Shown in pieces: positions 13,601-24,800 of a stretch of 64,000 nt of DNA. Made by a program: the position numbers and the translations under genes. Numbering within the stretch: the first letter of the stretch is position 1; the number at the start of each line of letters is the position of its first letter. The DNA is taken from assembly GCA_017562135.1 (NCBI GenBank), contig QEYB01000625.1, positions 248,001 through 312,000 on the forward strand, in the 5' to 3' direction. A model generated the notes under the pieces. It did no database searches and had not been told where the DNA came from. It saw only the letters and a program-made list of their open reading frames with translations. This DNA comes from Dipylidium caninum (taxonomy: Eukaryota; Platyhelminthes; Cestoda; Cyclophyllidea; Dipylidiidae).

Positions 13601-16600
13601 GACAGGCAGGCAACGCAGTTCTGCTCGACGTATCAACAACAGAGGCAGCGATTGCATGTTTGGCAGGGAAGCTAAGAAGGAGAGGGAGGGAGCCGATGGT
13701 TTCCCAATGCCCCCCTAACCCTCCTCCCCCAACTCTCGTCAATTGTCAACGGTTTTGATGTCAGCAAACATCCACTCAATCCCACGTGCTCAAGAGGCTG
13801 GAGATCAGGCTGTACTAAATGAAAACTGTTGCGTTGAGCTTTCATTGCTCACTTTAAAATATACACGATTCTTGGACACTTAAGTGGAAGTCACTGCCTG
13901 CTTCAGAGGCAAAATCGACGTCAATGTAATCCCGACCTCGCGGTTGTCACCCTCTCAGTTGTCCACAGTTCCACGAAAACCGGCCCGTCGTTGATAACAC
14001 GCACGAGCAAGAACAAAGGTTGATGTCTAATTGACTAAGCCTCTCCCACCTGGCTGACGCCGTACTCTTCTGCCTGTTTCAACTTGACCGGCAGTGCACA
14101 TCGTGGAGTCAGTCAATACGCGAGTAAGAGCTCAGCTTCTGAAGTTATTGGCTCCCCAAATTCCTCCTTCGACATTCCAAACTAGCACGCCTGGCAGAAC
14201 GTGCCTGGCTTCTCTTACCGCTCGGTGATACAGCCCCGAAGTCCACTTCCTGGTTCTCCAAATTAATGCCCGATCCATCGTCCAACGATGACCTTATCTC
14301 TACTCCAGCCTCAATTGTGTGAGATTGTTTGTTTGTTTGGCCTGTTTGACCAACAGGCCGAGGTTGTAGGGGGCAGAAAATGGAGTTTACACCTTACTAC
14401 TTCTTTCCGCTTCGCTCTCAGTGCATCAAGCGGCTGTCACCTCGACCTCCGGGGCCTTGGAGACTCCAGTGGAGGCCTTGTCATTGGATAATTTCTTCAG
14501 AGTAACTTAAAATAAAAAGGTGACTCTTCTTAAGCTCACATTTTTGACATCTTTCATCTCGCCTTTGATGTTCTCGGTGGGCAGGAGAGACAATAAATTG
14601 AGAGACGTTTCGACTCTCTCCTTCGTGCCTAGATGGCGGGTCCAGGAAGGGGGAGCGGATGACTGGTGGTGTGTTTGAAGTCTTAGAAAATTCTTCCAGC
14701 TGACAGGAAATATTTCACTTACGTCCTCATCATCTAGTATTTTCGTCTTGCAATGGCTGGCTAATTCGAGCGAGTTCCGATTATGGCCGAACTCAAAGAA
14801 GGCGGTAACCAGAGCCCTCAAAAGCCCCTGACGTCGTGTAAAGGCTGGCGACTTGACTTCTTCTTCCATCCACAGGGTGCCAAATCCTCTCGCCTGCACT
14901 CTGTTCCACAAAACGCGTATTCCGCCAATAGCGACTGTCTATGGGCCCCGTGGTCCGAAAGGTTTAGCATTCATTTGCAATTCTTCTTCACTGTCTCGAA
15001 GTCACTTTCAGCTGACTTCTTTAAAAAATAAGCTTTGAAAAGTGTAAATCTACCTAACACTCGCATCAACATCAAGTAATGTCAACACGTCAAACTCGTC
15101 AGGGCCACACTTCGTGTAGATTAGGCTTTACAAACAAGCACCGCCAGACATAATTAGTCCGGTGCGAGAGTGTATACTTCCTTTCCTCCCGCCAACTCGG
15201 ATTACATTGGCGTTGTGTCCAGTCAGACATTCTGAACTGGCCAACCGTACCTCCGAACGTCTCTTGCGCATCCCAGTTCCCCTTCTGGCGAGAGAGCGAC
15301 CTCAAGCATCGGCACTTCAGCCCGGTTCCCTGGATGTTGCCTCGCTACAACCAGTCTGTCGGAAGTAACGATGACATCTCTTCTCCCTTCAGCCTCGTTC
15401 CCACGGAGGCAGAGGAAGCGTGTGCCATTCAGTGGCCGCGGCTAATGCATTCCTTTGACTAGGCATTTTAGTGTTTTGAGTAGCAGCCGTGAGCCATAAA
15501 TAACATTCGTGAGAGTGGTGAAATGCGCCATCTTGTCCATCATGTGGATCGCCTTTGATAAAGTGGTAGGCCAATTTCCCCGTCTAAGAATAGACTGTGA
15601 AAGCGGGAAGGGTGAAATCCAGTGCATAACGGTCTCCTCCATTATCTGGGGGCCAAAATAACTTCTTCTGGCTCAACACTGAGAACGCATGATGAAAGAC
15701 TGGTCATGCGGCACCTCTTCTCTCAACCATCGAAAGTGTTACGGCAGCAGTGAATGGAAAAGGGGCAGGAGAAGGGCTGACATGAGCTGTATAGAGAGTG
15801 GAGTAAACTGGTGCGCTGATGGTTCCTCCTCTCCGTCCACGGTCATCCCAAACACGCGAACAGTCGATGCGTCCGATGAAGGAGAATGTTTACGTTATCA
15901 TTCATCCAGGCCGGGGCTTCGATGTGAATTGACGGCAAGATTTCCAGAAGTAACCTTTCAATTAGGCATAAGGCAATATCCTTTACCTTCGAAATATGCA
16001 ATAGTCCTTCATTGGGATTAATGTCCCACGCTAAAGTACACATGTTGCCGACATACTTGAGGTTAATTAAGACGCCGGGGTGATCGAGCGAGACAAGTCA
16101 CTTGGCCAGCCGGTAGCGCAGTCCTGCCTCGGCCATGAAGGGAGCGCCAACGGGACGCTAAGTCGGTGGATGTTTCCCTTTCAAGGGCATTTAAAACCCC
16201 TCCCCCCGTGTTTTCGTTCGCGCCGCCATTCTCCACCGCAGCAAGTTCTCGTCTCTTCCCTCCTCCACACCCTAGAATAAATTTAAACTTCCACCTACGA
16301 CGGTTTATTTCCTTACTGATTTACAAATTCAGGGAGGGAGAAGGGGGGAAGTGAACTACTGAGTTGAAAGTTAATTACAGCATAGTTCAGTACGCCTCAT
16401 CCAATCACCCTACCTGCGAGATGACTTTCAAAGAATAGGATAGAAGAGGCGAGGAAGTTGATCAGTGCACCCGGCATAGGACGGTGCGAATTCGACAAAT
16501 TTTTTACAAAATTACAGAGATTCCACAGCCTCGGTGATGATTTGTCCTGAAATACACCTCCTTTCCCGTTAGCATGATGACAAATTTTCATTTATCCTCA

Positions 16601-17245
16601 TAGTCTTTATTGTAGACCCTTCCACAGGTGATTCTTTCGGGTCTCACTTGCCCATTTAAGGCGGGTCTAAAGGAAACTAGGCGTGGCATTAAGAGACGGA
16701 AGTGTAGAGTCTACGAGGATGAGAGATTGAGGAGAGGCTTTGCCAATAGATGGTAGCGGCAATCTTGGTGCGTGGTAAAGGCAATTTTGCCGTCTCATCC
16801 CGTCCCGTCCCGTCGCGCCCCACCCCGTTCCCCTCTCTCCTTGACTCCTGCATCCACGTGACTGCCATTTTCCCAGTGACCCTATCACATGCAAGGCATA
16901 ATCCAGGCCGAATGACGAGGAGAATGGTGCGAGCGGTGTTGTCAGACTAGAGTTACAGAACTGTGCCCCTCAAACCCATATCTTCTCAACACCGAGGCAA
17001 CATTCTCAAGCTTTCACCGCGAACTTCCGGACAGTGGGAAGGGGGGATGCGTGAGATGAGATGGTGGCGGTGGGGAGTTTACAATTATGGCCTGTTTGCA
17101 TGTCCGTTCGCTGTCAACACTGATGCAACTCCCAACTCCCCTGCAAGGAATGCTTATTTTTGGTCAAAAAGACACTTCGATCCTGAATAGATCCGAAAAG
17201 TCTCCACCCTCCTAAATGAAAATTAGTGTGTGGGTGAAATAAATT
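10657..17245. other. Spacer without firm gene
   Basis: Only scattered open frames of 60-135 codons are seen. None has a recognisable domain, and most overlap frames on the opposite strand. The one with the best exon-like features (14507-14938 minus) is listed separately. No RNA gene or terminal-repeat element was recognised. Confidence 0.5.
14507..14938 (-). other. Doubtful open frame with good donor site
   Basis: The minus strand is open for about 144 codons from just after a TAG near 14939. Its first part is protein-like (VLWNRVQARGFGTLWMEEE, ALVTAFFEFGH, ELASHCKTKILDDED) and is followed by a strong GTAAGT donor, which would end an exon at 14723 in phase 0. Candidate acceptors sit just upstream in a CCCATAG/ACAG context without a clear pyrimidine tract. 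No partner exon or family was recognised, and there is no in-frame ATG at the start of the frame. It could be an internal exon of a long-intron gene or chance. Confidence 0.18.
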
Positions 17246-17322
17246 CACACATACACACGAGAACACATATCGTATACGTATGCATGTGTGTACGTGTGTA
17301 TGTATACTGCATACACACATTT
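17246..17322. repeat. CA/TG tract with palindromic core
   Basis: A CA-rich half (CACACATACACACGAG) runs into a TG-rich half (GCATGTGTGTACGTGTG) through the alternating core CGTATACGTATGCATG, so the tract is nearly self-complementary. Alternating purine-pyrimidine sequence of this type is slippage-prone and can form cruciform or Z-DNA. It lies about 150 bases beyond the 3' end of the receptor coding region, so it may fall in the 3' UTR. Confidence 0.7.
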
Positions 17323-17361
17323 ATAATGTGAGGTGGAAATGAACATCTTTTCACTGTGATA

Positions 17362-17460
17362 CAAAATAGTTGGGAAGAGGAAGAGGGAAGGTGGGAGAGT
17401 AGGGCGGTAGAAGGGAGAGGGAGGGTAAAAGAAGGGGAAAAGGAGACGAGAAAGTGTTTG
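17362..17460 (+). repeat. Purine-rich tract beside receptor 3' end
   Basis: Almost pure A/G on the plus strand (runs such as GGGAAGAGGAAGAGGGAAGG). It lies immediately beyond the receptor stop codon, so in the receptor transcript it would read as a pyrimidine-rich 3' UTR segment. A second tract of the same kind lies in the receptor intron near 18517-18595. Confidence 0.6.
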
Positions 17461-17469
17461 GTCTATTTC

Positions 17470-20400
17470 TCAGATGCCGCCTTTAAAGCCGCGATCACCG
17501 CGAACCGGGAAAAAGTGGGAGGAGAGATTCCGCAGACACCTGCGATATGCTCTGTTGCCCCAGAAACCGTAGAGCACAGGGTCAATGAAGATGCAGACTC
17601 GAGACCATAGAGTGACAAGGGGTAATTGCTGCCGACTTACGTCGGGGAAGAACCATCTGGCGCACAGCCAAATTGCTCGTGGACCGTGGCACACGACGAA
17701 GGCGATGAGGATGCTGGCGAGCACAACTACAGTTCGTTTGTGTTGTCGTTGTAGTTGGCGAACAAACACCGAGTCAGTGATGTGGTCAGCGCGGGCTTGT
17801 TGGGGCAGGAGGATCACGGGTTGGTAGAGTTCTGACATACTCTTTCGCCGCCTCTGATTTGGCACAACCTCCGGGCAGGTGAGCTTGCGTTTTGGTCTAT
17901 CAGAACTGCAGATCGCAGTTGTGGAGCAGTCAATAGAAGACGCGGTTCGGGTAAGGACTTCATTGGAAGATTTGACAGTTAGAAAGGGGAAGTAGCCGTC
18001 TGACGGGTTAGTTTCATGTTTAGCGGGCAAATGTTCGTGAGAGACCTCGGGAACATCCCACAGTTGATTTGGACGCTCATCCAATGGCCGATTTAAGTCC
18101 TGATCACTGCTGCCAGTGATGGTAAAGGTTGGGATGCTGGACTGTGCTTGGAAGCGGGGACGAGAGAATTCTGTCTTGGGGATGGAGGAGCTCGAGGCTG
18201 TCTCCTCATCAATTAGGAAGGTTGTCTTACTTGAATTACTTGTCTGACGAAGGAGAAATCTCTTGTGGCGTTTAGCGACCTAAAAAAGCCGAAAAATTCC
18301 TGTGACGTGATGATGTGCCGGCGGCAAGGATGGGATGGAAGGGAGGGTTGCATCAGTAAACACAAACACACGCGCGCCTTCCAATTCTAAAGCCAACAAA
18401 AATACTTTTGTTTGTCAACAGGTTAGAGTTTTTGTTTAGTTTAAGTTCATACACCATATGGTTACCCCTTTTTGCATATTTCCAACGCAACAGATGCAAT
18501 GTCTCAAGCAGACGAGGAAAAAGTAAACATGAAGGGAGGAAAGGGGGTGTGAAAGAGGGGGGACAGAGGAGGGGGATTAGAAGAGGAAGGACCAGGTGCC
18601 TTGAGGCCAGACAACTTCGTCGTCGTCCCACACCGCTTCACTCGTGCCCGCTGTGCGACAAACCAGAAATGTACTTGCCGAGTAGGTCATCGTGGAAGGA
18701 ATATTTTGTTTATAATTGGGTGTTCTACTGACCATTACCCTTCACCTCCACTTAATTGCCATCTTACGTGAAGGCGAAAGTGGTGGAATAGCATTAAAGA
18801 GGGTTTCTCTCTCACAATCTCCCTCTTCTTCCAAAATATTATGGGTCAAGTCACTTTTGTGGTCAGGTTTTATTAATCACTTGAAATAAGAGTTACAGCA
18901 CTAGGTGAAACCGCAGTTTAGTACACCATTCATGGCACCTTCGCCGTCTTTTAATGGATACTCTCTTCTTTTTTTGCCCGTCCCACCCCCGACGCAACGC
19001 AACGTAACGCTCCGCCACGTCACCACCCGCGAGGGGAGGAAGTTCGCGATGCGACGGTCCAAGGCAGATGTTCGAATAACTTGCTGCGATTTCGTGTCCC
19101 GCCTTCGGGGATGAACCAGAATCTCGTGTAAAAATGTGGTGGCACACTGCATCAGGCCTTTGCCTCTCACCGTAACGGCAAAAACAAAAGTGTGGGTGCA
19201 TGCCTATGCAGCCTGTCTTGGCCGGTTGCATACCAAACGGTGACTTTTTCTTTCTGAAGTAATGGTAGGTTTGATCAAACACAAGGCCTAACAACTCGGG
19301 GGAAACGGCGAGGAAGTTAACGTCTACCAGGGCGGAAAGTGCACTATCGTCTGCCGACGACAATATAATGTCAGGCAGGCAGGAGATGGCAAAATGGCGC
19401 ACTTCGAAAGGTCATTGCCAACTCAACCGACCAAAGGACTGTTAGTCTGAGCCCTCCTGTCGTCTTCGACTGAGAGAATGGATTGGCAGAGAGCATACCA
19501 AGAAGAAATAAAAAATGAGTATTTTCCGGGGCATTTGTCACTAATATGAACAGTTTTCACCTACTTGAACATGAAGAGAAGGGCTTCGAGTGTGCCGAAA
19601 TCCGTTCCAAGATTTCCAAACCCATTTGCCACTGCCGCCCCCCGCCCTATCACGGAAGCAAAAGCGCTAAATGACGAGGTAAAATTGGGGGCAGATAGGA
19701 CAAAATTTGAGCGCCGGGGAGCAAGAGAAACGGTGATATTCACGCTTATAACCACAGCGGCGGCTAAAGCGGTCTTCATGTTAACCACACCGAACATTGC
19801 ACTGGTTTTTTGTGTCCTCTGTGAACCAGCCTCCACGTTGGTGGTTGGTTTATACGTCCGTTCATGTCATTCATGTTACCGGCTCCTGTCGGGCCAATTT
19901 CTCAATCACCGGCTGTAATGAGACGAAAATTGCGAGAGCTGTCAGGACTATGCCTCAAAGGCCTTGGTGGCAATGCGGCCTACGCTCCAACCCGCAGGTT
20001 GGAGGTTGTCGAGGCTCAGCGTCTCGCCAGACCACATAGAAGCGTGTGTGTGGGTTTGTGCATGTTGGCAGGAGCCGTGATGCGACAATAACCCACTATA
20101 GGCCGACATTAACGATCAGAATATTCTGGAAACGCCGGTGCCAAGACCGACAACTAGAGAGTGACTTTGTCCTGCCAACGCAACTGCAATGTCTAATTGA
20201 CAGGCGAAAGGCCGCCTTGGGAGAAAGCGAGGGAGAGGCGAGTGGACCACAAATACATTAATTACCCTTGCGTTGGTGGAGGTGAATTAATTTTGCATGC
20301 GAAGTAAATGCATGAAACTGCTCGTCCGAGGATATGAAAAGTTGGCCTCTACTCACCCTTCACTACCCGGCCACCCCCCAAAGTTTGTAAATTGAGACAA

Positions 20401-21810
20401 GGAAGGAACGTCGTTATTTCAGACTGCTAATGACACTACGGCGGAAAGGGAACTCCCATTTCGCATCAAAATTACGGCTCTAATCGTTGGTAATCCCTTA
20501 AGACATCCTTGTCTGCCATCGTTGGTGTTCCCATTCATTTTGTCTGGAGCGCAGACTATTCCAGGCTTTCGTTGGAAAGAATCTTCTGCCAAGAGGGCAA
20601 AAGCTCACCCCTAAGGTTGGCTTACTAAGGCCGACAATTGAGGATGAGCTTACTTAACTGACGTGGAGAGGGGTGGAGAGAGGGAAATTTGTGGGCCAGA
20701 GTGGGATGAGACAAGAAAGACAAGGAAAACTGGTATCCAAAATCCCCTCACCTTTCGGTAGATAAGGCAATTTGTAGAGAGGAGAAAGGAAGTGGGCATG
20801 ACAAAGAGTCCAACGAAGACGCCAATACTGGTAGAGAGGGTGTAGTAAAATAATCCCAAATCTTCCTCCTCCTCTTCAACGTCTAGTTGACTTGTCAACA
20901 CCCAACTCCAAGCACTGCCGCAGAATGCCAGTAGCATAGTGATGAGAGGAAGGGAGCACAGGCTGAGACGAGAAACCTTCTGGAATCGCATCGCAACGAG
21001 GCACTTGGGTGGCGACTGGTTTGGGATATTTGTTGCATTCTCTAGATCTACTGTAGCCACAACATTTCGCCCTCTTCCACTATAATAGCAGAAACAGCAA
21101 CAACACCCGGGACAGGAGGTGTGCTTCTCAGTAGTCGCATGGAAGGATTGTGAGGCTGGTCGGCCACTTTCATTGTTCTGTGTTTTGCGACTACTGTGGC
21201 GGGAAGTGCTGTGAATTGCATGAGCTCTGTTTACGGCAATCCACAAGATAGCACCGACTTCAATCGCTTGAAAGGCGTCAAGGAGGGCGGAAGTAGTCAC
21301 AATTCCCGCGATGTCAACATCTGTACTGTAGATGTAGTACATTGCAGAGATGAGAAGGAGAAAGGCTGTAATGAGGTTTGATGAGGCAAGAATTAGAAGG
21401 CCCTGAAGGTAAACCCGATGTCGACGACTTTGGGATCGCCAGGTCATCTTACCACTGGGTTTAGAGTATCGCTGAGGTATGCTTGTATCCTGTTCAAGCC
21501 GATTGATGGAGAGGAGTGAAGACAGCCGAAAAAGGGACACGTCTGTATTAGGAACCAGCATCATCGGTTTCTTTGAGGCCAAATAGCGTGATGTGGGCTC
21601 TGAAACACGCCTTTGAGTGGACGAATCAAGGCTGCCAGCTCTCTGAGGCCTGTGATCTGAGTAAGTCTCATCGGTGCTATATCCACCAAAGGAATACTTC
21701 TTCCGTTTGGGTCCTGTGCCCAGCATTCTGGAGAAGACTAGTATTCCTGCATTGGTAGCAACCCCCAAGCATGCTATGAGAATCGTAAGGCTCACCTCAC
21801 TCAGAAGCAT
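17470..21810 (-). CDS. Atypical rhodopsin-like seven-transmembrane receptor
   Basis: Exon 1 is 21810-20752 (353 codons, ends before GTGAGG) and exon 2 is 18279-17470 (after TTTTTTAG, ends TGA). The phase-0 junction gives 622 residues. This is a plasma-membrane receptor expected to signal through G proteins. TM1 is about residues 5-29 (Asn20), TM2 133-158, TM3 168-193, TM4 283-305 (Trp301/303), TM5 320-347 (Pro339), TM6 536-560 (CHGP at 550-553) and TM7 573-592 (DPVLY at 586-590 in place of NPxxY). The DRY position reads NRA (194-196), the TM2 Asp position reads Asn145, and the TM3 and loop-2 cysteines of the usual disulfide are absent. Loop 1 (about 100 residues), loop 2 (with a CPGCCCCFC cluster) and loop 3 (about 180) are very long. 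The outer N terminus is about four residues. A stop lies upstream of the ATG in frame, so an extra 5' exon is not excluded. Ligand unknown. The TM6 motif resembles neuropeptide-type receptors, but I cannot assign a subfamily. Confidence 0.85.
18280..20751 (-). other. Receptor intron (2,472 bp)
   Basis: The single intron runs from a GTGAGG donor to an acceptor with a TTTTTTAG pyrimidine run. It lies between the inner end of TM5 and loop 3, and the flanking exons join in phase 0, so no extra exon is needed. It contains open frames of up to about 170 codons on the same strand (18893-19402) that resemble no protein and are probably chance. A purine-rich tract lies near 18517-18595. Confidence 0.75.
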
Positions 21811-24800
21811 GTCTGCATTATGAGGCGATCTCTACAGCGTGGTCCCATGCAGAAGCCCCGACGAATCATTGGTGAATTTGTGAGCCAATCATCGCTGGGG
21901 GAACGTGTGATTGGTTGACCGGTTGACTAATGTTAACGAGGGCAATTGGTACACCCCGGTGTGGATGAAATGGGAGGGTCAAAGTACAACCTTATCAAGG
22001 AAAGTGCGTAAAAACAACTAACATTATGACTATTTTATAGGTCGTTTTTTGTGGCGGTGAACTCACTTGAGGTACAGCGATTCGAAAACTTCTGCAACGT
22101 CTGTAACGCTTCTGGTGTCCAGTCCATCACTACAAGGTTGCATGCAAGTGGCAACACGAATTTTTGGACAATAGTTTACTTTCGAAAATCCAATTCATTT
22201 TTTCTAAGACAAAAGAAACCATTTTTGATAAGTTCTCTGAACATCCAGATTGTGAGATGGGCATGGAGGGCGTAAAAGTGCGTGGGATGACAGTACTACA
22301 AGTTAATCTGGTTGTCTTGAAGCGCTGACTAGAGGAAGAAATGTAGAACTCTGGGAAAGCTCCAAGTAAAAATGAACCAGAATAAGTAAAAGGGAAAATT
22401 ATTACCTTACCAAGGAGACTATGATAATGGATGGAGAACAATAGAAAGAAGGAAAGGACAGTTGTGACATCTGCTGCTTAGCTTGTCTGCATCTTCTCTA
22501 AATTACTAAGTAGTATAATGATGCAGTAGAAAAGCGCATCTTTGCCAGGTCTCATCGTAGAACGGGAAAAGTTGAAAGGAGATAGGACTAGTCCGACTCT
22601 CGGCGGATAACAGGATTTCGCCAGGCAGTGAAGTAGGCAGTGGTGCCGAGTCAAGAGTAACCAATAAGCCTCGTTGCAGCTGATAGATTACAGATAGATT
22701 ACCATCGCGCTTACAGTCAGGTCAGATTTGATCATCTTTCACAAAATACGCCTATGCTATATGTGTTTATCAGTTGTGTGTAAACACGGTAGGTGAAACG
22801 GGGCAAAAAATCTCGATCATCAGGTAACAGGAAGGACGCTAACGTTTGATCACGTGAAGGCAGAGGACATTGACGTTGACTGCTGGTAAACCCTCAGACG
22901 GTCTTAAGACGGGTTTCGTCCGATCTCTCGCAATCCGCAGTCCTTCCTCTGCTTTACCTCACATGTGTCCGAGTCCACGTCCCTTTACGGTGGAGATGAA
23001 AGAGCGTAGTCGAGGTTAGGGCAATTTGAGGAGGATCCAATTCAAAGGATAGAATGGCGAGACAATTAACACGGCGGATGGCGAGGAGGAGAAGGCCATC
23101 TGACGCAAGTGAACACATTTCGTTAGCCAAGAGTTAAAAATTCGCCTCTAGTTTATGGGTCTGCGCAGAACATTTGTGGGAGTTTCGTGAAAAATCTTGT
23201 GACAGATGAAGGAAATTAAGCCAGTTACTATAGATAATTAAAATAAACATCTTATGAGATGGAGGCAAACTCCCGCCGACTATAAGTCGCATAGGATGAG
23301 TGCGTTTGGAGCGTAAAGGAGAGAGCAAGCGGCCACTGTGGAGGGTGTTTGGAGATGCATTTGAGGGAGGAAGTCTTTACGCCTTCACGTCTTCTCTTTC
23401 TCAAGTCTCCTTTCTCGTCTGTCACGATGTTTGGGAGAACATGGATGACAGGACAGGGGAGACATTTGTCACTATAGCCAAACTCCACTTGCAAGTCCAC
23501 CACGCAAAACTCTTCAGCTGTGTTGTAGAAGTCGTGGTTATGCCTGGAGCCTTTTCCATTTTAATTTGCGATTACACCTCCCCGAGTCGAAAAGGCGCCT
23601 TCACCTTCCCACTGCCTACACTCAGCTCTTCTCACCCCTTCATGTCATTTAGTTGTGCTAAGCCGGTGTTTTGATGTAATGCTCGCTGTCTGGACAAAGT
23701 GGTGGACCTCCAGTGTGACCTCGACCTCGCGGAGGCCGTGAAGGGGTCGACAGGACCTCCATGTGCGCTGAGTCATTACCGTCCCAAGTTGGTGACGTCC
23801 AGTGTCGTTAAGACTATCACGTATACTCAGTTTTCGCGTAGGACGTACTTGATGTTCATGTTCGCCACAGCATCTCTGCCCTCTGCTTGACCTGCGTATC
23901 ATAAGTGGGCACTCTCAGCGGCTATTTCATAGACTCTTCAGGCGGAAGGGAAGGAATTTCAAATTTATTCAATAATGGAGAGGTGTAACAGGGCGTAGAA
24001 TTGCCAACAACTACGACTGTGAGAGATTCATGTTTGACTATAAAGTCCTTGAGACTTCCACTTCGCTAAATTGTGTGGCACAGTGTCAGAGGGACATTTT
24101 GGCCCGACTGTCGGAATCTGGAAACCTCTCGCCTAGACAACACAATCCCACGTGATAGGTGATTGAGTGGATACGCTTTTAGGCAATCACAGTGCTCCTG
24201 CGTCTTGGAGATTAGACTTATGATCGGGGCTTCTGGACGGCCGTAGCTTCCATTAAACAGTGTCCCAGACATCCAAGATTCCATTTAATTGAAGTTAGTA
24301 TCTTTATAATGACAGATCCTGCCACTATGAAGTGAGGGTGGGCAAAACAAAAAATTTGGAAGGTCCAGGACTGCCGTCAACTCTCCCCTCACCGCCCTCT
24401 TCTCTCTACGGTGATGGAAGAGCTTTTCACCTTCCAGATGCCTAACTTTCAACTAAGATTATTTTCTCCGAGGAGGAGTGCGAAGAGAATGGACAAGTCA
24501 CGAGATGGGATTGCCAAGCGAGAAAACCACTGGCACCGTGCAAATATTTCTCCAAGTGACTGCGAATTACCTCCGTCCGGTTTAAGCCAACACCTTCACA
24601 GACAATTTTTCCTTGACCTTGAGAGGCGAATTGATGCCAAAAAGAACGGACACTCCTGTCCCTCCTCACCACCAGATCAGCAAAGATAGCAAGTGGACTT
24701 CTGTTGCATTTGTGCTCTTGCAGACCTTTCATTTCGCAAGCTCCTCTGCTCCACTTCTGGTTCAGTGGAGAAAACTCCCGTGGTCGAGGTTCACTCGATT

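Noticed and set aside
18893..19402. 169-codon open frame in the receptor intron, same strand
   Set aside because: The flanking receptor exons join in phase without it, the translation resembles no domain, and the other strand also carries open frames here.
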